From the NCBI GenBank assembly GCA_030670015.1, contig DAOVCM010000038.1, positions 1 to 7,190 on the forward strand: a stretch of 7,190 nt of DNA. The letters run 5' to 3'. The DNA comes from Candidatus Bathyarchaeota archaeon (GTDB taxonomy: Archaea; Thermoproteota; Bathyarchaeia; TCS64). Both the position numbers and the translations under genes were made by a program. The notes beneath the pieces are model-generated. The model made no database searches. It was not told the DNA's origin and saw only the letters and a list, made by a program, of their open reading frames with translations. Position 1 is the stretch's first letter; each line of letters starts with the position of its first letter. Shown piece after piece: positions 1 to 5,449 of this stretch.

Positions 1-231
1 TCGAGTAAACAGCTGATAGGATCGATGCCTGCAAGAGTGGCTGGCGGAGACTTCATAACCAAGTTCATTAGCCAAGGCTCAAGGGTTCTGAACGTTTTTA
101 GCCTATGGTCAATCATCCTCATCATAATAGCCGTAACGATAAACTACAATATGTCAAAAAGGAAGGCATTCCTCTCAACAATCATTGCCTTCCTAATGCT
201 TATCTTAATTCGTTCCATTTTCTCCATATGA
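1..231 (+). CDS. C-terminal fragment of a small membrane protein, possibly Yip1-domain family (5' truncated by window edge)
   Basis: The reading frame is open from the first base (SSKQLIGSMPARV...) to a TGA at 229-231. The ATG at 25 is therefore probably internal, and this is the last 76 residues of a longer protein. Two hydrophobic segments are visible: one around VFSLWSIILIIIAVTINY and one around AFLSTIIAFLMLILIRSIF. A short basic loop (MSKRKA) separates them, as in the last two helices of an integral membrane protein. The pattern of a phenylalanine- and tryptophan-containing helix, then a lysine/arginine-rich turn, then a final helix resembles the C-terminus of archaeal Yip1-domain proteins. 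That match is from memory and the fragment is too short for certainty. The downstream gene converges on it with a 27-base gap. Confidence 0.55.
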   Translation, partial: SSKQLIGSMPARVAGGDFITKFISQGSRVLNVFSLWSIILIIIAVTINYNMSKRKAFLSTIIAFLMLILIRSIFSI

Positions 232-252
232 AAAATGATCATAGACATGCAG

Positions 253-257
253 TTTTT
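253..257 (+). terminator. Oligo-T tract ending the truncated membrane-protein gene
   Basis: A run of five T lies about 22 bases after the stop codon of the upstream plus-strand gene. Archaeal RNA polymerases often terminate at such T tracts without a hairpin. The matching run of five A at 231-235 would read as T5 on the minus strand, just past the ACT-domain gene. The convergent gap therefore has a T tract for each direction. The assignment is an inference. Confidence 0.35.
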
Positions 258-258
258 A

Positions 259-702
259 CTACTGTGTTGAGCACTCCTTCGCTAGTTGGCCTAAGACCAT
301 TTCAGCTCTCACTACATCTTCCCCTTTGACTAGGATGTGATCCCTCAGGAAGGTGGACAGAGCATATATGCTAATGTCCTCCTCAGCGAGCTTCGCTGAA
401 ATGGCCGCTAGGAAGCCCACAACAGAGAGATCTAGGACGATATCGAAAGTAATCAGGCGGTAAGGCCCCTCCTCCTTGAAGTCCTTAAAATTCCTCCTCA
501 GCCCGGACCACTCATCCGCTTTAATAATTAGAGACACTTCGGCAACATCAAAGGTCACCGAGGAAAAAGCTTCCAGATCCCGGAGGAGTCGTCTCGCCTC
601 TTTCTCCTCCCTCTTACTTATACTGATGAGTGTGAAGGCCTCTGGGTGTACGATAATCTTCGTCTCTGCAATGAGTTTTTTAATGGTTTCATCAAGATGC
701 AT
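259..702 (-). CDS. ACT-domain protein (tandem ACT, ACT_7-like)
   Basis: This 147-residue soluble protein has no membrane segment and shows the layout of small tandem ACT proteins (COG3603/ACT_7-like). The N-terminal half (about residues 20-78) is a divergent ACT fold that includes the strand around AEVSLIIKADEW. The C-terminal half (about 80-142) is a recognisable ACT domain with LITFDIVLDLSVVGFLAAIS, then LAEEDISIYALSTF, then DHILVKGEDVVRA. ACT domains usually bind amino acids or other small ligands and regulate enzymes. No catalytic domain is present, so a stand-alone ligand sensor or regulatory subunit is the likely role; the ligand is unknown. The gene follows the metallo-hydrolase gene by 37 bases on the same strand, so co-transcription is likely. 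No clear Shine-Dalgarno precedes the ATG. The family call is firm, the function is not. Confidence 0.75.
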   Translation of the reverse strand: MHLDETIKKLIAETKIIVHPEAFTLISISKREEKEARRLLRDLEAFSSVTFDVAEVSLIIKADEWSGLRRNFKDFKEEGPYRLITFDIVLDLSVVGFLAAISAKLAEEDISIYALSTFLRDHILVKGEDVVRAEMVLGQLAKECSTQ

Positions 703-739
703 ATTGACCGAATAGTTGGTGGTATTATCCCCTAAAAAG

Positions 740-1642
740 TTAGAGATCGATTATCATCCCGTCTAAAGCGATCTCAAAGCCAGCATCCCGCACGATTGAC
801 GCCATGGGTTTATTTGGATCCAGCAGAGGATTCGTATGGTTGAGATGTGTGTACAAAACCTTTCCAATATCCATTCCCTCAAGTATCTTCACGCTATCCT
901 CAACGGGGACATGACCTAGATCGTAGGAGGTCTTCCTCAACCCGCTCATCCTGGTTAGCTCATCGTTCCACCAGAAGGTTGCGTCGAGCATGAATAGGTC
1001 GGCTCCCTCCACACGCTTCAGCAGGCTGTCTGTTAACCGTCCAAGGTCAGGGGTGTAGATAAACCTCCTGCCCTCCACCTCCATCTCGTATCCAAAAGTA
1101 CTGCTGGGAAAGCAGGAGCCGTCCTCCATCCTATCGGTATGGTCAATCTCGAACCCTATCACATTCAGACCATCTAGAAACTCCAATCTCTCTCCTTCTG
1201 CTAATCTATGTGGTACAACGTAATTCCTCGCAAGCCTTCCAATGTCCCTGAAAAACATGCTCTTCTCTGAATCACCAAATAGAAATGTGATGAGGTCAGG
1301 AGGACCGAAAACGGGAATCCCGAAGATCTTCCCTGTGGAGAACTCGGCGATACCTACGCAATGGTCGCCGTGGCCGTGGGTTAGGAGTACGGCGTCTATC
1401 CGGCTCTGGCGGTCGAATTCAGCCTTTTCTTGCCTTGGTACTAATCCGACGGCCTCAAGCTGTTGCTTCAGGTCTGGGGTAGCGTCTATGAGGAGATGCT
1501 GACCTCCATCAATGGAGACGGCTACGGATGAGCGGGTCCGCCTTAGCCTCAGGTCCTCTCTAGCCCGGGTGCAGCTTGGGCAGCAACAGTCCCACTGGGG
1601 AACTCCGCCGTTCGAACCAGAACCAAGGACGGTGATGATCAT
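740..1642 (-). CDS. PqqB/PhnP-like metallo-beta-lactamase-fold hydrolase
   Basis: This is a 300-residue metallo-beta-lactamase-fold protein. The N-terminus (VLGSGSNGGVPQWDCCCPSC, residues 5-24) matches the PqqB opening. Its cysteines (C19, C20, C21, C24) recall the structural zinc site of PhnP. The LIDATPDLKQQL segment (51-62) and the C-terminal HLNHTNPLLD (266-275) and ALDGM (292-296) are also PqqB-like. The metal-binding motif THGHGDH (residues 88-94) is complete; H168, D199 and H266 are likely further ligands. A phosphodiesterase-like hydrolase with two metals is therefore plausible. Substrate is unknown, and no other PQQ gene is nearby, so PQQ synthesis should not be assumed. On the mRNA a strong GGAGGTGA (bases 1662 to 1655) precedes the ATG by 12 bases, somewhat far. 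An upstream in-frame stop (1657-1655) rules out an earlier start. The ACT-domain gene follows. Confidence 0.85.
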   Translation of the reverse strand: MIITVLGSGSNGGVPQWDCCCPSCTRAREDLRLRRTRSSVAVSIDGGQHLLIDATPDLKQQLEAVGLVPRQEKAEFDRQSRIDAVLLTHGHGDHCVGIAEFSTGKIFGIPVFGPPDLITFLFGDSEKSMFFRDIGRLARNYVVPHRLAEGERLEFLDGLNVIGFEIDHTDRMEDGSCFPSSTFGYEMEVEGRRFIYTPDLGRLTDSLLKRVEGADLFMLDATFWWNDELTRMSGLRKTSYDLGHVPVEDSVKILEGMDIGKVLYTHLNHTNPLLDPNKPMASIVRDAGFEIALDGMIIDL

Positions 1643-1646
1643 ATCA

Positions 1647-1666
1647 CCATGAGGTCACCTCCATGG
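1647..1666. promoter_or_regulatory. Imperfect dyad covering the Shine-Dalgarno of the PqqB-like gene
   Basis: Left arm CCATGAGGT (1647-1655) and right arm ACCTC-c-ATGG (1657-1666) are complementary over nine pairs around C1656, with one bulged C at 1662. On the minus-strand mRNA the right arm holds the GGAGGTGA ribosome-binding site. It could act as a DNA operator or as a hairpin that limits translation. A role is inferred from symmetry and position only. Confidence 0.35.
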
Positions 1667-1667
1667 T

Positions 1668-1676
1668 CTTAAAAGC
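1668..1676 (+). promoter_or_regulatory. Candidate TATA box for the HemK-like gene
   Basis: CTTAAAAGC would place a transcription start near 1698 and give a leader of about 32 bases before the ATG at 1730. The stronger-looking TATACAATATTAA at 1711-1723 is too close to that ATG to serve this gene. Read on the minus strand, the same bases (CTTTTAAG) sit about 29 bases from the PqqB-like ATG, so their direction is ambiguous. Confidence 0.3.
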
Positions 1677-1685
1677 TGAACGGAC

Positions 1686-1699
1686 AGGTAGGACTACCT
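1686..1699. promoter_or_regulatory. Perfect 6-bp dyad in the divergent spacer, operator-like
   Basis: AGGTAG-GA-CTACCT is a perfect inverted repeat with a two-base centre. The centre is too short for a good RNA hairpin loop, which favours a protein-binding site. It lies where transcription of the PqqB-like gene would start if the TATA-like element at 1710-1723 is used. Both dyads of this spacer end in AGGT/ACCT half-sites. Confidence 0.35.
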
Positions 1700-1709
1700 T
1701 TTTTCCAGA

Positions 1710-1723
1710 GTATACAATATTAA
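1710..1723 (-). promoter_or_regulatory. Candidate TATA element for the PqqB-like gene
   Basis: On the minus strand this reads TTAATATTGTATAC. A start about 26 bases downstream would fall near 1688-1694, giving a leader of roughly 45-50 bases that contains GGAGGTGA. The orientation is favoured because the element is only about 7-20 bases from the plus-strand ATG at 1730, too near for that gene. Confidence 0.4.
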
Positions 1724-1729
1724 ACTGGG

Positions 1730-2338
1730 ATGGCGAAGGTCTACAAACCAGCTGAGGACTCGATGCTACTACTGAGGCATATGAAGCCGAGGGTATATGG
1801 TTCTGTCCTTGACATGGGGACTGGGACCGGTATACTGGCCATCACTGCGGCCTCCAACTCCAGAGTCTCCAGAGTAGTCGCAACTGACATAGATCCCGAA
1901 ACCCTTAGTGAGGCTCAGAAAAGGGCTGAAGGAGCTGGCGTCTCTGAGAGAATAGAGTTTAGGATAGGAAACCTCTTCGAGGGAATGAAGAGCGATAGGT
2001 TCGACTGGATTCTGTTCAACCCTCCCTACCTGCCCTCGGAGGGTTCTATTGACGAGGCTTCTTGGTCTGGTGGTGAGACGGGGGACGAGGTCATCATGAA
2101 CTTCCTCTCCAGTGCTGTCGAGCACCTGAATCCGGGAGGTGCCATACTCATGGTTTACTCGTCTGAAACCAAGCTGAATCTCAAAGAACTCGGAGATGTC
2201 TACTGCTACGAAGTGTTGGAGGAGCTGTCACTGTTCTTCGAGAGGCTTTACTGCCTCCTACTCCGACCAATTAACCTTTCTTTAGGCCCAAGTAGAACCC
2301 GCCCCCAAATGCGGCCCCGAAGGGCACGTGGACTATAA
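1730..2338 (+). CDS. HemK/Mtq2-like class I SAM-dependent protein (glutamine) methyltransferase
   Basis: This 202-residue protein opens with VYKPAEDSMLLL (residues 4-15), the usual N-terminus of archaeal HemK-related enzymes. It carries SAM motif I DMGTGTGILA (28-37), the acidic ATDID (51-55), and the catalytic NPPYLP (97-102) that binds a glutamine amide. SWSGGETGDEVI (111-122) is also typical. Family members methylate the GGQ glutamine of peptide release factors, in eukaryotes and archaea with a Trm112 partner; that substrate is inferred here, and no Trm112 gene is visible. The core appears to end near residue 180 (FFERLYCLLLRP). The last 22 residues (from INLSLG) are arginine- and proline-rich and come from bases antisense to the convergent FUN14 gene, so they may be a recent extension after loss of an earlier stop codon. 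The fold is clear and the substrate assignment is moderately sure. Confidence 0.85.
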   Translation: MAKVYKPAEDSMLLLRHMKPRVYGSVLDMGTGTGILAITAASNSRVSRVVATDIDPETLSEAQKRAEGAGVSERIEFRIGNLFEGMKSDRFDWILFNPPYLPSEGSIDEASWSGGETGDEVIMNFLSSAVEHLNPGGAILMVYSSETKLNLKELGDVYCYEVLEELSLFFERLYCLLLRPINLSLGPSRTRPQMRPRRARGL

Positions 2339-2588
2339 AGTCAGTTATCCACATTTGCGCTCCGCTGGCCTCTCCAATCATGCTTGCGACCCATGTCCGC
2401 ATGGCCGTATAGTCAATCATAATGAACCCCTTGTATGCGAGGTATTGGAGGCCAAGGAAACCGAGTCCTATAACTAGTGCAACGAGCTTTGCGACCTTCT
2501 TCAAGGAATAACCCACGAGAAAACCACCCACCCCCCCTATGCCTATCTCGCCAACTAGAGGGGTTAAGATACTTGAGAGTGATGACAT
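2271..2588 (-). CDS. FUN14-family small membrane protein
   Basis: This short, glycine-rich integral membrane protein has the FUN14 pattern: GIGGVGGFLVGYSLKKV (residues 16-32 from the start chosen here), then a hydrophobic helix (about 33-52), then AYKGF (51-55). A last helix with FGAAFGGGFYLGLKKG closes the protein, giving about three membrane segments. Archaeal FUN14 proteins have no settled function; eukaryotic FUNDC1 is a mitophagy receptor. An earlier in-frame ATG at 2612 would add eight residues (MLSEFWID). I chose the ATG at 2588 because the TATA box at 2613-2621 centres about 29 bases before it, which fits leaderless transcription, whereas an ATG at 2612 would lie directly beside that box. 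No Shine-Dalgarno precedes either ATG. Its 3' end overlaps the convergent methyltransferase gene by 68 bases. Confidence 0.8.
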   Translation of the reverse strand: MSSLSSILTPLVGEIGIGGVGGFLVGYSLKKVAKLVALVIGLGFLGLQYLAYKGFIMIDYTAMRTWVASMIGEASGAQMWITDFIVHVPFGAAFGGGFYLGLKKG

Positions 2589-2612
2589 GTCAATCCAAAA
2601 TTCACTCAGCAT

Positions 2613-2621
2613 TATATATAA
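2613..2621 (-). promoter_or_regulatory. TATA box for the FUN14 gene
   Basis: On the minus strand this is TTATATATA, the best TATA-like element in the window, lying between the carbamate kinase stop codon and FUN14. Its centre (2617) predicts a start near 2591, three bases before the ATG at 2588. It implies that FUN14 is transcribed independently of carbamate kinase. Confidence 0.6.
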
Positions 2622-2630
2622 GAGATAGGT

Positions 2631-3578
2631 TCAGTTTCGAGTGATCGTGGTCCCTGCTTTACCCTCTAGTGCGTTCACGGCCTTCGCCAGCGAGGTGATT
2701 ATAGCCCGCTCTCCCCCATGCTCGATGAACGTGATGCATGCCTCCACCTTTGGCCCCATGCTCCCCGGTAGGAAGTGCCCTTCTCTTGCATAGGTTCTCG
2801 CCTTTTCTACGGTCATGCGTTGGATAGGTTTCTCCGTTGGCTTCCCGTAGTCAAGTTTTACGCTGTCTACGTCGGTAAGGATGAGGAAAATACCCGCCCC
2901 CACATCCTCGGCTAAAATCTCGCCAGCTCTATCCTTGTCGATGACGGCGTCGACACCTTCTAATTTGCCTTCCTCGTTGAGAATGACAGGTATACCCCCG
3001 CCGCCTGAAGCGATAACTATCATGCCGGCGTCCACCATCTTCCTAACGGCCTTACCCTCAACGATCTTGAGGGGCACCGGGGATGGAACCACTCGTCTCC
3101 ACTGACGATCGCCGTTGGGGCGCACCTTCCGGATGGTCCAACCTTTTTCAATTTTTAGCTGAATGGCTTCCTCCTCCTTGTAGAAGGGGCCGACAGGTTT
3201 GTGAGGGTCAGTGAAGTCGGGATCGTCCCTGTCCACGAGCACCTGTGTGACTACGGTGACTACCTCAATGCTCTCTTCGCCCATAAGGTTCCGGAGACTC
3301 TGCTGCATCATGTAACCGATTTGACCCTGTGTCATGGAGCCGAGTATTACCAGGGGTTGAGCTGGGACTAGTTCTTGGGCTTGTTCTTGTTGGATGGCAA
3401 GATTTCCGACTTGGGGACCGTTACCGTGGGTGATGATGATCTCGAAACCCTGTCGACTGATCTCGGCTATCTGTCCACACGCTGTGGCAACGTTCTTCAT
3501 CTGCTCCTCGGTGGTCCCTAGTTCATCCGGTTGCTTGATGGCGTTACCGCCGAGGGCGATCATGATACGCTTACCCAT
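2631..3578 (-). CDS. arcC: Carbamate kinase
   Basis: This 315-residue enzyme interconverts ATP plus carbamate and ADP plus carbamoyl phosphate in the cytoplasm. The amino-acid kinase fold is complete and of normal length: ALGGNA (8-13), THGNGPQVGNLA (50-61), SMTQGQIGYM (81-90), the carbamate-kinase insert with VVPSPVPLKIVE (163-174), ASGGGGIPV (190-198), DKDRAGEILA (214-223), LTDVD (234-238) and PGSMGPKVEA (271-280). Those elements together separate it from other amino-acid kinases such as glutamate or aspartate kinase. The start is set by GGAGTG six bases before the ATG. Neither arginine deiminase nor ornithine carbamoyltransferase is adjacent, so its role (catabolic ATP formation or carbamoyl phosphate supply) is open. 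It appears to have its own promoter. Confidence 0.95.
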   Translation of the reverse strand: MGKRIMIALGGNAIKQPDELGTTEEQMKNVATACGQIAEISRQGFEIIITHGNGPQVGNLAIQQEQAQELVPAQPLVILGSMTQGQIGYMMQQSLRNLMGEESIEVVTVVTQVLVDRDDPDFTDPHKPVGPFYKEEEAIQLKIEKGWTIRKVRPNGDRQWRRVVPSPVPLKIVEGKAVRKMVDAGMIVIASGGGGIPVILNEEGKLEGVDAVIDKDRAGEILAEDVGAGIFLILTDVDSVKLDYGKPTEKPIQRMTVEKARTYAREGHFLPGSMGPKVEACITFIEHGGERAIITSLAKAVNALEGKAGTTITRN

Positions 3579-3584
3579 TTATGA

Positions 3585-3590
3585 CACTCC
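3585..3590 (-). promoter_or_regulatory. Shine-Dalgarno of carbamate kinase
   Basis: GGAGTG on the mRNA sits six bases before the ATG at 3578, a good distance, and supports that start. Confidence 0.55.
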
Positions 3591-3620
3591 GCAAGGAAGG
3601 AAATGTAACTCGTTTTTCGA

Positions 3621-3628
3621 ACATAAAA
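3621..3628 (-). promoter_or_regulatory. Candidate TATA box for carbamate kinase
   Basis: On the minus strand this reads TTTTATGT, centred near 3625. It predicts a start near 3599 and a leader of about 20 bases that would just hold the GGAGTG site. It lies in the 95-base gap after rpiA. Confidence 0.45.
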
Positions 3629-3636
3629 CACTTACG

Positions 3637-3641
3637 AAAAA
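3637..3641 (-). terminator. Oligo-T tract after rpiA
   Basis: The mRNA strand has TTCTTTTTCG about 35 bases past the rpiA stop codon and just before the carbamate kinase TATA-like element. This order of stop, T tract, TATA and next gene suits separate transcription of rpiA and carbamate kinase. No hairpin is evident. Confidence 0.35.
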
Positions 3642-3673
3642 GAATATCTGTGAAGAGTACCTAGATGCGGAGG

Positions 3674-4384
3674 TTAGTGATCCTCTTTTCTAGGTCTTCG
3701 TAAATCTTTCACGCTGTCCTGGGTTCCGATGTATACAATATCAGTGAGGCCTAGGAAGAGACCCGTCTCGAGGACTCCTGTTAACGCTTTTAATTTTCTC
3801 TGCAGACTCCAGGGGTCGTCTATTGCACCGAATTCGGCGTCTATGATGAAGTTACCGTTATCCGTTACCACGGGACCAAGCTTACCGCTGCCTACACGAA
3901 TCTTCGCCTTCGCACCAAGGTTCCTGATACGGTCCAGTACAGGCTTGATGGCGAAAGGTAGAACCTCGATTGGAAGGGGGCAACTCTCACCCAAGCGTGT
4001 TGTAAGTTTTCTCGAGTCTGCGATTAGGATGAATTTCTTTGAGGCCGACGCGAGCACCTTTTCTCGGAGCAGAGCTCCTCCTCCGCCCTTGATAGCGTCC
4101 AGGTTCCTATCAATCTGGTCGGCACCGTCTATCGTGATGTCCAGTTTTGGATGCTCATCTAGGCTAGTCAGAGGGATCCCCACCTTTATCGCCTCCGCTG
4201 CAGCTTGATGGCTAGTAGGAATTCCAAGGATGTCGCTGAGCTTCCCCGATTTGAGGTGTGAGCCTATGATCTGGATGAAGTGTAGAGTTGTGCTGCCACT
4301 TCCTAGGCCGACGACGGATCCTTTTTGGACGTGAGCTGCGGCTGCCCTGGCAGCCCTCCTTTTTGCCCCTTCTATCCAGCTCAT
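3674..4384 (-). CDS. rpiA: Ribose-5-phosphate isomerase A
   Basis: This 236-residue enzyme isomerises ribose 5-phosphate and ribulose 5-phosphate in the cytoplasm, supplying pentose for nucleotide synthesis. Diagnostic RpiA motifs appear in order: GLGSGSTT (26-33, phosphate loop), TSHQAAAEA (57-65), DGADQID (86-92), KGGGGALLREK (99-109) and ADSRKL (122-127). Residues equivalent to the catalytic set of E. coli RpiA (D81, D84, K94, E103) are all present as D86, D89, K99 and E108, with a constant offset of five. The length is normal for an archaeal RpiA. The ATG follows the stop codon of the coiled-coil gene by 13 bases, and a GAGG at 4399-4396 overlaps that stop codon, 11 bases before the ATG. 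The two genes are probably co-transcribed and may be translationally coupled. Confidence 0.95.
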   Translation of the reverse strand: MSWIEGAKRRAARAAAAHVQKGSVVGLGSGSTTLHFIQIIGSHLKSGKLSDILGIPTSHQAAAEAIKVGIPLTSLDEHPKLDITIDGADQIDRNLDAIKGGGGALLREKVLASASKKFILIADSRKLTTRLGESCPLPIEVLPFAIKPVLDRIRNLGAKAKIRVGSGKLGPVVTDNGNFIIDAEFGAIDDPWSLQRKLKALTGVLETGLFLGLTDIVYIGTQDSVKDLRRPRKEDH

Positions 4385-4397
4385 GGAATGGGTGTCC

Positions 4398-5132
4398 TCA
4401 TGCCTCTAATTCCAGCTTGTCTAACTCGTCGAGTTCCTTGAGGACATCCTTCCGGAGCTGTTCTAGCTTAGCCTCTACATCTGACTTAGGCTTGGATGGC
4501 TTGGCATCCTTTTCCTCGTCTTCGTCTAGGGCTTCATCCTCCTTCTTTGTAGGTCTCCTCTTTCGCCTGCTGGGAGCTCTTGGTGGTGCTTTCCTCTTTT
4601 CCTCCAGTTTCAGTTCCTTTAAGATGTTATCTATTCGGGTCTGTGTGCTGTTGAGAGTTTCTTCGAACCTTTTCAGGATGTCATCTCTGATGGTCTCCAA
4701 CTCGTGGAGGGAGACGATAAGCTCGGACTTTTTTAGGTCCTCTGATATCCTCTTGAGATCAGATTCGTAGCCCTTCGAGAGGCTGAGCCGTTCCTCTCTT
4801 GTGATCTCATCTTCGTCCTCTGCCTCGAAGAGGCGTTTAAGTATCATACTAAAGAGCTCGCTCTGGAGGGTTAAGGTTCTGATACTACTTCTCGCTCTCT
4901 CTACCTCTGACTGACTGAGATGACGTTCAACTGCTGGGATCTGGAGACCGCCACTCTCTAGAGGTACAGCCAAGATTTGTGTAGGGGTGGCCTCCTTCGG
5001 GGGTTTCTCTGACTCTTCGCCCGGCTCTGATTTCGATATTCCGCCGCTTGCTCGTAGGAAAAAGTATATCGATATAACGGCTACGGCGATAGCGCCGACG
5101 CCCACTATGAAATCGAGGGTGGAAAGAGCCAT
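4398..5132 (-). CDS. Membrane-anchored coiled-coil protein of unknown function
   Basis: I do not recognise this family. From the ATG at 5132 it is 244 residues long: a membrane anchor (about 7-26, DFIVGVGAIAVAVISIYFFL), a proline- and glutamate-rich linker (36-56), a long charged helical region likely to form coiled coils (about 72-180), a strongly basic patch (APSRRKRRPTKK, 186-197), an acidic stretch (EDEALDEDEEKD, 198-209) and a short final coiled coil (217-244). The bulk of the protein is probably cytoplasmic, with the basic patch available for nucleic acid or membrane phosphates. An ATG at 5150 would add six charged residues before the anchor. The TATA box at 5164-5171 predicts a start near 5142, inside that extension, so I prefer 5132. 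The gene sits 13 bases ahead of rpiA. Low-complexity charge makes similarity searches unreliable. Confidence 0.7.
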   Translation of the reverse strand: MALSTLDFIVGVGAIAVAVISIYFFLRASGGISKSEPGEESEKPPKEATPTQILAVPLESGGLQIPAVERHLSQSEVERARSSIRTLTLQSELFSMILKRLFEAEDEDEITREERLSLSKGYESDLKRISEDLKKSELIVSLHELETIRDDILKRFEETLNSTQTRIDNILKELKLEEKRKAPPRAPSRRKRRPTKKEDEALDEDEEKDAKPSKPKSDVEAKLEQLRKDVLKELDELDKLELEA

Positions 5133-5163
5133 CTTCCGTTCAGTTCTCATTAAATCGTCGTAT

Positions 5164-5171
5164 CTATTTAA
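5164..5171 (-). promoter_or_regulatory. TATA box for the coiled-coil protein-rpiA unit
   Basis: On the minus strand this is TTAAATAG within GCTTAAATAGATA, centred near 5168. It predicts a start near 5142 and a leader of about 10 bases before the ATG at 5132. A second minus-strand element, GAATATAAC around 5205, could give a longer leader. Confidence 0.5.
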
Positions 5172-5406
5172 GCCCTAGCCCATGCTGACCGTTTTTCGGG
5201 GTTATATTCCTCTCTAAGGTAATCTTACATGGACTCAAAATAAGAAAAGAGTTGAAGATGGATAGGAGCCTGTCTTGTGATTTTTGGGCGTTTTCTTATC
5301 TGCTTAATCTTTGTACTTGCTTAGGAAAAAAGGGGTTGTTTATTGTCTCTTCATGCCGCTGTCCCCTGTCCAGTAGAGGAAAAACATAAGGAATCGAATG
5401 CCTGAA

Positions 5407-5443
5407 AGAGAAGCGGAGATATTATCCTGTCCTCCGTCTCTTT
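5407..5443 (+). promoter_or_regulatory. Imperfect hairpin upstream of the fusion gene
   Basis: Left arm 5407-5418 pairs with right arm 5432-5443 over 12 positions with one A/C mismatch and two G-U pairs; the inner five pairs (CGGAG with CTCCG) are perfect. The loop is 13 bases and A/T-rich. It is upstream of the predicted TATA-like element, so it is either a DNA element or part of a longer transcript. Function is unknown. Confidence 0.3.
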
Positions 5444-5449
5444 ACCTTG

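Noticed and set aside
25..231. Complete 68-residue membrane protein starting at the ATG at 25
   Set aside because: The frame is open back to base 1, no ribosome-binding site precedes the ATG, and the helices look like the end of a longer protein.
740..1642. Calling the metallo-hydrolase pqqB and inferring PQQ synthesis
   Set aside because: The metal motif differs from typical PqqB, no other PQQ gene is nearby, and the substrate cannot be inferred.
1639..1650. Four-codon leader peptide ATG-GTG-ATA-TGA overlapping the hydrolase start
   Set aside because: GGAGGTGA is nearer this ATG (four bases) than the real one, but such a short frame readily arises by chance and the overlap has no supporting conservation here.
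1711..1723. TATA box for the HemK-like gene
   Set aside because: It lies only 7-19 bases before the ATG, so transcription would begin inside the gene past the conserved N-terminus. It is more useful to the minus-strand gene.
1769..2125. 118-codon minus-strand frame opposite the HemK-like gene
   Set aside because: It is antisense to the SAM-binding core and NPPY motif, with no recognisable domain.
1711..3741. Repeated 10-mer TATACAATAT (1711-1720 and within rpiA at 3732-3741)
   Set aside because: The second copy is inside rpiA coding sequence with no surrounding similarity, so it is a chance A/T-rich match.
3729..4208. 159-codon plus-strand frame opposite rpiA
   Set aside because: It lies wholly inside rpiA, whose catalytic residues are all conserved; the product has no family features.
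4288..4770. 160-codon plus-strand frame opposite rpiA and the coiled-coil gene
   Set aside because: Its serine-rich, low-complexity product is what the complement of a lysine/glutamate-rich coiled-coil gene yields, and it spans two real genes.
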